Below are positions 55,536-63,589 of a stretch of DNA of 64,000 nt, one piece after another (positions within the stretch are counted from its first letter, which is position 1; every line of letters starts with the position of its first letter). The notes below the pieces were generated by a model. That model ran no database searches. It saw nothing but the letters and a program-made list of their open reading frames with translations, and was not told the DNA's origin. This stretch comes from DASSQJ01 sp963772645. GTDB lineage: Bacteria > Actinomycetota > Actinomycetes > Actinomycetales > Dermatophilaceae. A program made the translations under genes and the position numbers. The DNA lies in contig CAVYYD010000008.1 of NCBI GenBank assembly GCA_963772645.1, forward strand, positions 1 to 64,000, written 5' to 3'.

Positions 55536-56291
55536 TCAGTCCCTGGGCCCGCCGGCCACGTAGAGGACCTGGCCCGAGACGAACCCGGCCCCCTCGCTGC
55601 AGAAGAAGGACGCAGCGTGGGCGATGTCCTCCGGCCGGCCGGTCCGGGCCACCGGGATCTCCTTGGCGGCGGCCACCTTGAAGGCCTCGAAGTCCATGCC
55701 GACGCGGGCCGCGGTGGCCGCGGTCATGTCGGTCTCGATGAACCCGGGCGCGATGGCGTTCGCGGTGACGTTGTACCGGCCGAGCTCGATGGCGAGGGTC
55801 TTGGTGAAGCCCTGCATCCCGGACTTGGCGGCCGAGTAGTTGGCCTGACCGCGGTTGCCGAGCGCCGAGGTGCTCGACAGGTTGACGATCCGGCCCCACG
55901 ACGCCGTGACCATGTGCGACTGGCAGGCCCGGGCCATGAGGAAGGCGCCGCGCAGGTGCACGTTCATCACGGCGTCCCAGTCCTCGGCCGTCATCTTGAA
56001 GAGCAGGTTGTCGCGGATGATGCCGGCGTTGTTGACCAGGACGGTCGGGGCGCCGAGCTCGGCGGCGACGCGCTCGACGGCGTCGGCGACCGCGTCCTCG
56101 TCCGAGACGTCGCAGCCGACCGCGAGGGCCCGGCCCCCGCCGTGGACGATGTCGTCGACGACCGGCTGGCAGGCCGACTCGTCGAGGTCGACGACGGCGA
56201 CGGCCATCCCGTCGGACGCGAGCCGGCGGGCGATCTCGGCGCCGATGCCTCGAGCGGCTCCGGTGACGACGGCGGTGCGGGTGGTGCTCAT
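55536..56291 (-). CDS. Short-chain dehydrogenase, FabG-like
   Basis: 251 residues. TGAARGIGAEIA (NAD(P) loop), LVNNAGIIRDN, catalytic Ser in NLSSTSALG, YSAAKSG (Tyr/Lys), PGFIETDM. Typical of 3-oxoacyl reductases/3-hydroxyacyl-CoA dehydrogenases. A DLDE acidic end after beta-2 suggests NAD(H) preference. Third gene of the operon; its start overlaps the end of the preceding SDR gene by 4 bp. Confidence 0.92.
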   Translation of the reverse strand: MSTTRTAVVTGAARGIGAEIARRLASDGMAVAVVDLDESACQPVVDDIVHGGGRALAVGCDVSDEDAVADAVERVAAELGAPTVLVNNAGIIRDNLLFKMTAEDWDAVMNVHLRGAFLMARACQSHMVTASWGRIVNLSSTSALGNRGQANYSAAKSGMQGFTKTLAIELGRYNVTANAIAPGFIETDMTAATAARVGMDFEAFKVAAAKEIPVARTGRPEDIAHAASFFCSEGAGFVSGQVLYVAGGPRD

Positions 56292-57133
56292 GGTGCTCCT
56301 TCACGGTGGGGGTGCGGGTCGGGGGCCGGTCGGTCACCGGGTCCGGGGAGGGTGCCGGCGTCCTCGAGCTTGCGCTGCAGCCGGTTCATCCCCGCGATCC
56401 ACCCGTCCGGGTCGGTCGCGCGTGCGGCGTAGTAGCCGGCGACCTCGGGGTGCGGCAGGACGAGGAACCGGTCGTGGCCGAGGGACTCGACCGCGAGCTC
56501 GGCGACCTCCTCCGGGGTGCGGGCGGAGTCCCGGCTCAGCAGCTGCTGGAGGCCGCCCGCCTGCTCGAGCATCCGGGTCCGCACGCCCTGCGGGCAGATC
56601 GCCTGGACGACGACGCCGCGGTGGCGGTAGGTGGCGCTGAGCCACTCCGCGAAGGCCACGGCACCGTGCTTGCTCACCGAGTAGGTGGGGCTGCCGAGCA
56701 TCGTCAGCAGGCCGGCGGCGGACGCGGTGACGACGTACCGGCCCGACCCCCGCTCGAGCCACCGCGGGAGCAGGAGCCGGGCGGTGCGGACGTGCGCGAG
56801 GACGTTGACGTCGTGGACCTGCTGCCAGTCCTCGTCGCTGGCGGCCAGGCCGTGGCCGCGGTCGATCCCGGCGTTGCCGAACCACACGTCGACGTCGCCG
56901 AGCCGGTCGGTGGCCGCGCCGACGAGGGCCTCGACCCCCTGGGCGGTGCCGACGTCGGCGACCACCGGGTGGGCGCCGGCCTCGCGGGCGAGCTCGCCGA
57001 GCGGGCCGGCGTCGAGGTCGGCGGCGACGACGGCCAGCCCGGCCGCGGCGAGCCGCCGGGTGAGCGCCGCCCCGATGCCGTGCGCGGCGCCGGTGACGAC
57101 CGCCGTCCTGGCCGGCGGGGGGGTCGTCGTCAT
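56288..57133 (-). CDS. Short-chain dehydrogenase
   Basis: 281 residues, ATG 57133 overlapping the previous stop (ATGA). TGAAHGIGAALTRRLA, a DLDAG acidic residue (NAD preference), FGNAGIDRGHG, Ser in TASAAGLL, YSVSKHG. A C-terminal extension of about 40 residues (YYAARATDPDGWIAGMNRLQRK) distinguishes it from its two SDR neighbours. Catalytic residues are complete. Likely oxidises a hydroxyl in the same pathway. Confidence 0.9.
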   Translation of the reverse strand: MTTTPPPARTAVVTGAAHGIGAALTRRLAAAGLAVVAADLDAGPLGELAREAGAHPVVADVGTAQGVEALVGAATDRLGDVDVWFGNAGIDRGHGLAASDEDWQQVHDVNVLAHVRTARLLLPRWLERGSGRYVVTASAAGLLTMLGSPTYSVSKHGAVAFAEWLSATYRHRGVVVQAICPQGVRTRMLEQAGGLQQLLSRDSARTPEEVAELAVESLGHDRFLVLPHPEVAGYYAARATDPDGWIAGMNRLQRKLEDAGTLPGPGDRPAPDPHPHREGAP

Positions 57134-57918
57134 CCCACCCCGCCGGTGAGGGTGACCCCGCCGTCGACGACGAGGGTCTGCCCGGTGATCCACCCGGCGT
57201 CGTCGGAGAGGAGGAAGGCGACGACGCCGCCGATGTCCTCGGGGACGCCGAGCCGCTTCAGCGGGTACTGCGCCGCGACCTGCTCCTCACGGCCCTCGTA
57301 GAGCGCGGTCGCGAACCGGGTCTTGACCACGGCCGGGGCGACGGCGTTGACCCGGATCCCCGGGCCGAGCTCGACCGCGAGCTCCTCGGTGAGGTGGCTC
57401 AGCATCGCCTTGCTCGCACCGTACATCGCGATGCCGGGGGCCGGACGGACGCCCGCCACCGAGGCGATGTTGACGACCGAGCCGCCGTGCTCCTGCATCC
57501 AGGCGGCGTGCGCGGCCTGGGTCCAGGCGAGCACGGCGAGCACGTTGACCTCGACGATCTTGCGGGCGGCGGCGAGGTCGAGGCCCATCAGCGGACCGTA
57601 CGCGGGGTTGATGCCGGCGTTGTTGACGAGGACGTCGAGGCTGCCGAAGCGTTCGACGGCGGTCGTGACCGCCGCCGTGCGGTGGTCGGGGTCGTCGGCG
57701 CGCCCGGCGACGGCGGTGGCGACGTCGGGCCCACCGAGGTGGGCGACCGCCTCGTCGAGGGCCTCCTGCTGGCGGGCGGTGACGACGACGCGACCGCCCT
57801 CGGCGACGATGCGCTCGGCGATGGCCAGCCCGATGCCGCGGCTGGCCCCGGTGACGAGGGCGGTCCGCCCCTCGAGCCGGCGCAGCGGGGTCGGGCTGGG
57901 CGGTGCGGCATCCGGCAT
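57130..57918 (-). CDS. Short-chain dehydrogenase, first gene of the acyl-CoA operon
   Basis: 262 residues. TGASRGIGLAIAERIV, VTARQQEALDEAV (Arg after beta-2, NADP(H)-type), LVNNAGINPAYGPLM, Ser in NIASVAGVRP, YGASKAM, VDGGVTLTGG. All catalytic residues are present. Preceded by the AAGCGCTT element at 57944. No TetR-family regulator is encoded nearby. Confidence 0.92.
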   Translation of the reverse strand: MPDAAPPSPTPLRRLEGRTALVTGASRGIGLAIAERIVAEGGRVVVTARQQEALDEAVAHLGGPDVATAVAGRADDPDHRTAAVTTAVERFGSLDVLVNNAGINPAYGPLMGLDLAAARKIVEVNVLAVLAWTQAAHAAWMQEHGGSVVNIASVAGVRPAPGIAMYGASKAMLSHLTEELAVELGPGIRVNAVAPAVVKTRFATALYEGREEQVAAQYPLKRLGVPEDIGGVVAFLLSDDAGWITGQTLVVDGGVTLTGGVG

Positions 57919-57943
57919 GGGTCGTCTCGCTCCCTGATGGTGA

Positions 57944-57959
57944 CTAAGCGCTTGTTCAG
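57944..57959. promoter_or_regulatory. TetR-type operator candidate (CTAAGCGCTTGTTCAG)
   Basis: A palindromic AAGCGCTT core with partly matching flanks (CTAAGCGCTTG-x-TCAG), 26 bp upstream of the first SDR start. Closely related TAAGCGCTTG-type elements are common operators in front of actinobacterial acyl-CoA catabolic genes controlled by TetR-family repressors with CoA-ester ligands. The regulator is not in the window. Confidence 0.55.
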
Positions 57960-58041
57960 CAGAGGATGTCCGCCGACCGCGACCCCCGTCAACCCCGGGG
58001 CCGCCCGGCCCGGGCCGGCCCGGGACCGCCCGGGCCCGCGG

Positions 58042-58872
58042 TCAGCCCACCTCACCCGGCACGTCGCCCCCGGCGCGGTGCAGCACGCGCTGCGGGAACG
58101 GGATCTCGATGCCGGCGCCGTCGAAGCCCCGCTTGATCGCCACCGCGACCTCGCTGCGGACCCGGCGCAGGGTCGCGACGTCGGAGTGGTGCCAGTACAG
58201 GACGTCGACGTCGATCGAGCTGTCGCCGAAGTCCCGCACCCAGGCCCGCGGTTCGGGGTCCGCCTCGACTCCGTCGACGGCGCCGACCGCCTCGAGGATG
58301 ACCCGGCGGGCCTGGTCGAGGTCGGTGTCGTAGTGCACCCCGACCTCGAGGGTGCTGCGGCGCAGGGGGGTCCGGGTGTGGTTGACGATGGCCCCGCCGA
58401 GCACCTCGCGGGCCGGGAGGACGACGTCGAGCCCGTCGAAGGTGGTGAGGCGCACGGCCCGCAGGTCGACGTCGCGCACCGTCCCGTCGTAGTCCATCGT
58501 CGTCACCTGGTCGCCGACCCGGAACGGCCTGCGGACCTGGATGATGATCCCGGCGATGAAGTTCTGGATGACGTCCTGGGCGGCGAAGGCGATGGCGATG
58601 CCGGAGATCCCGAGCGCCCCGATCAGCGGCCCGACGTCGACCCCGAGGATCCCGAGGGCCCAGACGATGCCGACGACGACCACGACGATGCTCGCCATCC
58701 GGCCCAGCTGCCGGCCGAGGACGCGGTGCGGCTGGCCGCGGTCGATGACCCGGGTCAGCACCCGGCGCACGGCGAACGCGGCGACCCCGGTGGCCACCGC
58801 GACCCCGGCCGCCTCCCACCAGGTGCGCGAGACGCCGAGCAGCTCGGTGTCGCCGACGAGCGGGAAGGGCAT
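58042..58872 (-). CDS. Small-conductance mechanosensitive channel, MscS family
   Basis: 276 residues. Three N-terminal helices; the pore helix is GALGISGIAIAFAAQDVIQNFIAG, with the Gly/Ala pattern of MscS TM3. The beta domain follows with PFRVGDQV, GTVRDVDLRAVRLTTFDG and NHTRTPLRRSTLEVGV, then a C-terminal alpha/beta vestibule. Releases solutes on hypo-osmotic shock. ATG 58872. Divergent from the helicase gene (57 bp). Confidence 0.93.
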   Translation of the reverse strand: MPFPLVGDTELLGVSRTWWEAAGVAVATGVAAFAVRRVLTRVIDRGQPHRVLGRQLGRMASIVVVVVGIVWALGILGVDVGPLIGALGISGIAIAFAAQDVIQNFIAGIIIQVRRPFRVGDQVTTMDYDGTVRDVDLRAVRLTTFDGLDVVLPAREVLGGAIVNHTRTPLRRSTLEVGVHYDTDLDQARRVILEAVGAVDGVEADPEPRAWVRDFGDSSIDVDVLYWHHSDVATLRRVRSEVAVAIKRGFDGAGIEIPFPQRVLHRAGGDVPGEVG

Positions 58873-58929
58873 GCCCTCGAGGCTAGCCGCGGTTTCCGGT
58901 GCGGCGCCCGGTGCAGGACAATCGACCGG

Positions 58930-61704
58930 ATGACCCTCACCGACCGCCTCACGGCCGCCACCGCCGGCCCGGACGAGGCCCTCGACCTCTTCGTCGAGTG
59001 GGCGGGGGAGCGCGGGTTCGCCCTCTACCCCGCCCAGGAGGAGGCGGCGCTGGCCGTCGCCGCAGGGTCGCACGTCGTCCTCGCCACCCCCACCGGGTCC
59101 GGCAAGTCGCTCGTCGCGGTCGCGGCGCACGCCCAGGCCCTCGCCGCAGGTCGCCGCAGCTGGTACACCGCTCCGATCAAGGCCCTGGTCAGCGAGAAGT
59201 TCTTCGCCCTCGTCGAGATCTTCGGGGCCGAGCAGGTCGGGATGCTGACCGGTGACGCCGCGGTGAACCCGGCGGCGCCGGTCATCTGCGCGACCGCCGA
59301 GGTCCTCGCCAACCACGCACTGCGTGAGCGGGAGGCCGCGGACGTCGGCCTCGTCGTCATGGACGAGTTCCACTTCTACGCCGAGGCCGACCGGGGATGG
59401 GCATGGCAGGTGCCGCTGCTCCTCCTGCCGTCGACGCAGTTCCTCCTCATGTCGGCCACCCTCGGCGACACCCGGGCCCTCGAGGAGGACCTGAGCCGGC
59501 GGACCGGCCGCGACACGGTGGGCGTCACCGGCGTCGAGCGCCCCGTGCCGCTGGAGTTCGAGTGGGTGCGCACCGCCGTCCACGAGACGATCGAGCTGCT
59601 CCTGCGCGAGGACCGTGCCCCGGTGTACGTCGTCTCCTTCACCCAGGCCGCGGCCGTGGAGCAGGCGCAGGCCCTGTCGAGCATCGAGCTGGTCTCCGCC
59701 GCGCGCAAGGCGGCCCTCAGGGACGCGGTCGGTCACTTCCGGTTCGGCAAGGGGTTCGGCCAGGCGCTGCGGCGGCTCGTGCTGCACGGCATCGGCGTCC
59801 ACCACGCGGGGATGCTGCCGAAGTACCGCCGGCTCGTCGAGACGCTCGCCCAGGCCGGGCTGCTCGCCGTCATCTGCGGCACCGACACCCTCGGCGTCGG
59901 GATCAACGTGCCCATCCGCACCGTGCTCCTCACCTCGCTGACCAAGTTCGACGGCCGCCGCCAGCGGGTGCTCCGGGCGCGAGAGTTCCACCAGATCGCC
60001 GGGCGTGCCGGGCGTGCCGGGTTCGACACCGTCGGCTACGTCGTCGTCCAGGCCCCCGACCACGTCGTCGAGAACGAGAAGGCGCTGGCCAGGGCCGGCG
60101 ACGACCCGAAGAAGCGGCGCAGGGTCGTCCGCAGGAAGCCGCCGGAGGGGACGCTCTCGTACTCGGAGTCGACCTACGAGCGCCTCGTCCATGCCGCACC
60201 GGAGCCGCTGCAGTCCCGGATGCGGGTCACCCACGCGATGGTGCTGAACGTCCTCGACCAGTGGGAGGGCCAGCAGGCCGCGCTGCGCACGCTGCTCCTG
60301 GACAACCACGAGGAGGAGGGCCGCCGGGACGCCCTCGTCGAGCGGGCGGTCCAGGTCCTCGGGTCGCTGCTGCGGGCCGGCGTCGTCGAGCCCGACGACG
60401 GGTCGTCGGTGCAGGACTGGCTGCCCGCCGACGACGACGTGGAGGCGACCGTCGAGCCGCCCCCTCCCGAGGACGGGGAGGAGCCCGCGGAGGACGAGCC
60501 GCAGCCCCGCGGGGATGCGGAGCTCGGGGTGCTCGGCGCGGCGCTTGCCGAGGCGGGGCTCACCACGCGGGTGCCCAGCCCGCCGGTGACGGCTGCCCCG
60601 CCCGCCGCCCCGTCCGGCCCGACGGCCCCCGCCCCGGCGGGTCCGCTCGAGCTGTTCGTCCGAGGCGACGGGCGCCGGTACGCCGAGGGCCCGTTCCAGG
60701 TGGCGATGGACCTCCACGAGGGCTTCGCGCTCAACCAGGCGCTCTCCGCGTTCGCCCTCGCGGCGCTCGACCTGCTCGACCCCGCCGACCCGGGCTACGC
60801 CCTGGACGTCGTCAGCGTCATCGAGGCGACCCTCGAGGACCCGCGGCCGGTGCTCATGGCGCAGCAGTTCGAGGCCCGGGGTGAGGCGGTCGCGGCCATG
60901 AAGGCCGACGGCATGGAGTACGAGGAGCGGATGGACGCCCTCGACGACGTCACCTGGCCGCGCCCGCTCGCCGAGCTGCTCGAGCAGTCGCTGCGGACCT
61001 ACCGGCAGCGCCACCCGTGGGTCGACCCGCGCGACCTGTCGCCGAAGTCCGTCGTCCGGGAGATGTACGAACGGGCCATGACGTTCGGGGAGTTCGTCGC
61101 CCACCACAAGCTGGCCCGGGCCGAGGGCGTCGTCCTGCGCTACCTCACCGACGCGTACCGCGCCCTGAGGTCCACCGTGCCGGTGGCCGCGCGCACCGAG
61201 GAGGTCGACGACCTCGTCGAGTGGCTCGGCGAGGTCGTCCGGCACACCGACTCCAGCCTCCTCGACGAGTGGGAGGCCCTCGCCAACCCCGACGGCGAGA
61301 GGGTCACCGAGGTGCGCGCCCCCAGCGAGGGGCGGGCCCTGTCGGCGAACCCCAGGGCGCTGCGGGTCATGGTGCGGCAGAGCATGTTCCGCCGGGTGGA
61401 GCTGCTCGCGCGCGGGCACTACGAGGCCCTGGCCGCGCTCGACGCCGGCCTCACCGCGGAGGGCTGGCAGGACGCCCACGCCGAGTACCTCACCGAGTAC
61501 GACGACATCGGCACCGGGCCGGAGGCGCGCGGGCCGGCCCTCTTCCACGTCGCGGAGCAGGAGGACCGCTGGGACGTCGTCCAGATCCTCGACGACCCCG
61601 AGGCCGACCACGACTGGCGGATCACCGCCGAGCTCGACCTCGCCGCCACCGACGAGGCGGGCGAGGTCGTCCTCCTCGTCACCGGCCTCGCCCCGACCGG
61701 CTGA
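58930..61704 (+). CDS. DEAD/DEAH-box RNA helicase with DUF3516
   Basis: 924 residues. Superfamily-2 helicase core: ALYPAQEEAALAV (Q-like), ATPTGSGKS (52-60), VVMDEFHFYAEAD (a DEFH variant of motif II), LMSATLGD, HHAGMLPKYR, CGTDTLGVGINVPIRT and QIAGRAGRAGFD. An acidic Pro-rich linker (about 500-575) precedes the actinobacteria-specific DUF3516 C-terminal half (about 580-924). Related to Ski2-like RNA helicases; probably acts in RNA processing or decay. Length is normal for the family (830-930). Confidence 0.93.
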   Translation: MTLTDRLTAATAGPDEALDLFVEWAGERGFALYPAQEEAALAVAAGSHVVLATPTGSGKSLVAVAAHAQALAAGRRSWYTAPIKALVSEKFFALVEIFGAEQVGMLTGDAAVNPAAPVICATAEVLANHALREREAADVGLVVMDEFHFYAEADRGWAWQVPLLLLPSTQFLLMSATLGDTRALEEDLSRRTGRDTVGVTGVERPVPLEFEWVRTAVHETIELLLREDRAPVYVVSFTQAAAVEQAQALSSIELVSAARKAALRDAVGHFRFGKGFGQALRRLVLHGIGVHHAGMLPKYRRLVETLAQAGLLAVICGTDTLGVGINVPIRTVLLTSLTKFDGRRQRVLRAREFHQIAGRAGRAGFDTVGYVVVQAPDHVVENEKALARAGDDPKKRRRVVRRKPPEGTLSYSESTYERLVHAAPEPLQSRMRVTHAMVLNVLDQWEGQQAALRTLLLDNHEEEGRRDALVERAVQVLGSLLRAGVVEPDDGSSVQDWLPADDDVEATVEPPPPEDGEEPAEDEPQPRGDAELGVLGAALAEAGLTTRVPSPPVTAAPPAAPSGPTAPAPAGPLELFVRGDGRRYAEGPFQVAMDLHEGFALNQALSAFALAALDLLDPADPGYALDVVSVIEATLEDPRPVLMAQQFEARGEAVAAMKADGMEYEERMDALDDVTWPRPLAELLEQSLRTYRQRHPWVDPRDLSPKSVVREMYERAMTFGEFVAHHKLARAEGVVLRYLTDAYRALRSTVPVAARTEEVDDLVEWLGEVVRHTDSSLLDEWEALANPDGERVTEVRAPSEGRALSANPRALRVMVRQSMFRRVELLARGHYEALAALDAGLTAEGWQDAHAEYLTEYDDIGTGPEARGPALFHVAEQEDRWDVVQILDDPEADHDWRITAELDLAATDEAGEVVLLVTGLAPTG

Positions 61705-61777
61705 CCCGCTCCGCCGACCTTCGACACCGCACCGCCGGGATGCCGAGGTCCACTTCCCCGTCACCGACACTGAGCGG

Positions 61778-62614
61778 ATGCGTCTCCACGACCGCCACGT
61801 CCTGCTCACCGGGGCCACCGGCACCATCGGTGGCCACCTCGCCGAGCAGCTCGTCGGGCGCGGGGCGCGGGTCACCCTGCTCGCCCGCTCGCCCGAGCCG
61901 CTCGAGCTGGCCGGTCGCCGGCTCGGGGCCCACACCCTGGCCGTCGACCTCACCGACCCCGGTGCCCCGGACGAGGTGGTGGCCGCGGCGGAACGGCGCG
62001 GCGGTCCGGTCGACGTCGTCGTCCACAACGCCGCCGTGGAGACGGTCGGCCGGCTCGACGAGCTGGAGCCCGGTGACGTCGAGCGCACGGTGGCGCTCAA
62101 CCTCACCGCGCCCCTGGCCCTGACCCGCCGGCTGCTCCCGGGGATGCTCGCCCGGGGCAGCGGCCACGTCGTCATGGTCTCCTCGCTCGCGGGGGTCGCC
62201 ACCTTCCCGGGGCTCACCGTCTACGGCGCCACGAAGGCCGGGCTGACCCACGCCGCGTCCGCCCTGCGGCTCGAGCTCGCGGGGACCGGGGTGGGGACGA
62301 CCGTGGCGGAGCTCGGCCCCGTCTCCTCCGCGATGATGGAGCGCGCCCGCCGCCATCCGTTCACCGGGTCCGCGTTCGCCAGGGTCGAGCGGCTCGGCGC
62401 CCTACGCGACCTGGATCCGCGCGAGGTCGCCCGCGCGGTCCTCGACGCGGTCGAGGCGGGGCGGCCCGTCGTGCGGCTACCCCGCCGCGCCGCAGCGCTG
62501 GCCGCCCTCGCCTCCCTCCCGCGCGACCTCGTGCGGCTCGCCCTGACCGGGACTCGGGCGGGAGCCCCGCTCCGGGCCGCGGCGACCGAGGCCGCGGCGA
62601 GGTCGCGCCGGTGA
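61778..62614 (+). CDS. Short-chain dehydrogenase
   Basis: 278 residues. TGATGTIGGHLAEQL, LLARS after beta-2 (Arg, NADP-type), VVHNAAVETVG, Ser in MVSSLAGV, YGATKAG. The C-terminal 60 residues are Arg/Ala-rich and may contact membranes (LPRDLVRLALTG). Its stop overlaps the GTG of the acyltransferase gene (GTGA). The coupling suggests a shared pathway, but the substrate is unknown. Confidence 0.9.
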   Translation: MRLHDRHVLLTGATGTIGGHLAEQLVGRGARVTLLARSPEPLELAGRRLGAHTLAVDLTDPGAPDEVVAAAERRGGPVDVVVHNAAVETVGRLDELEPGDVERTVALNLTAPLALTRRLLPGMLARGSGHVVMVSSLAGVATFPGLTVYGATKAGLTHAASALRLELAGTGVGTTVAELGPVSSAMMERARRHPFTGSAFARVERLGALRDLDPREVARAVLDAVEAGRPVVRLPRRAAALAALASLPRDLVRLALTGTRAGAPLRAAATEAAARSRR

Positions 62615-63398
62615 CGCGGCGGCCGGTCCGCCGCAAGATCGCGGCCGCCACCTGGCGCGCCCCTGCGGAGGGACGCATCCACGCCCGGACCGAGGTCGAC
62701 GTCACGGCGGCGCTCGCGCACGTCGAGATGCTGCGCCGCACCACCGGGGTCCGGGTGACCCTGACCCACCTCGTCGGCGCCGCCATGGGCCGGGCCCTGC
62801 GGGCGGTACCGGAGGCCCGCGGCCGGGTCGCGTTCGGCCGGGTCGTGGCGGACGAGGCCTGCACGGTCGCGTTCGCGGTCGACATCGAGAACGGGAGCGA
62901 CCTCGCGCCGGTCCGGGTCGAGGACGCCGACCGACTCTCGACGACGGAGGTCGCCCGGCGGGTCGAGGCCGCGGCCCTGGCACTGCGCGGCGACGGTGAC
63001 CGGCACCACCGACGCACCGGCTCGCTCGTGCGAGTGGGCCCTGGTGGGCGATGGGTCCGGTCATGCGCACCGCCGGCCTGATCGTCGGCGGCCTCGGCAC
63101 TCCCGCGTTCGGACAGCCGGGACGCCCGCTCGGGACCGCGTTCGTCTCCAACGTCGGCACCGTGGGCCTGGACGAGGCCTTCCTCGCGCCGGTGCCCTTC
63201 GCCAGGACCTCGGTGTACCTCGCGGTCGGCGCGGTGCGCGACCGGCCGGTGGCCGTCGACGGGGAGGTCGTCGTGCGTCCGACGACGGTGCTCGTCGCCA
63301 CGGCGGACCACCGGGTCATCGACGGCGCCCACGCGGGGCGGCTCCGGCAGGTGGTCCTCGACCACATCGCGCGTCCGGAGCTGCTGGACCGGCCCTGA
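62611..63398 (+). CDS. 2-oxoacid dehydrogenase acyltransferase-like (E2 catalytic domain only), one frameshift
   Basis: About 262 residues from GTG 62611. Starts RRPVRRKIAAATWRAPAEGRIHARTEVDVTAAL, then VTLTHLVGAAMGRALRAVPEARGR, and after a one-base break near 63,020-63,060 continues GTAFVSNVGTVGLDEAF and ADHRVIDGAHAG, which carries the catalytic His-x3-Asp of E2 acyltransferases. There is no lipoyl domain, no E3-binding domain and no E1 or E3 gene nearby. It is therefore a stand-alone acyltransferase using CoA thioesters. Coupled to the SDR gene. Confidence 0.78.
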
Positions 63399-63401
63399 GC
63401 A

Positions 63402-63419
63402 GGCCGCGGTCCCGCGGCC
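63402..63419. terminator. GC hairpin after the acyltransferase gene
   Basis: GGCCGCG and CGCGGCC pair around a GTCC loop directly after the stop at 63398. No U-tract. The remaining sequence to 63589 holds no recognised element apart from a strong Shine-Dalgarno (GAGGAGGTCGAGGAC) for the next gene. Confidence 0.4.
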
Positions 63420-63589
63420 CGCTCGCCTCGATCTCCACACGATCACCACACGGCGGCCACGAGGACCCCACGGCGTGAGGACACGCTGGCCGTGAACCGG
63501 CTGGTGGGCAGTGGGCCCGGCCGACCGGTCGAGGAGCCCGCAGGGCGGGTCGACGTCCGGGGCTCGGGACCGTTGAGGAGGTCGAGGAC

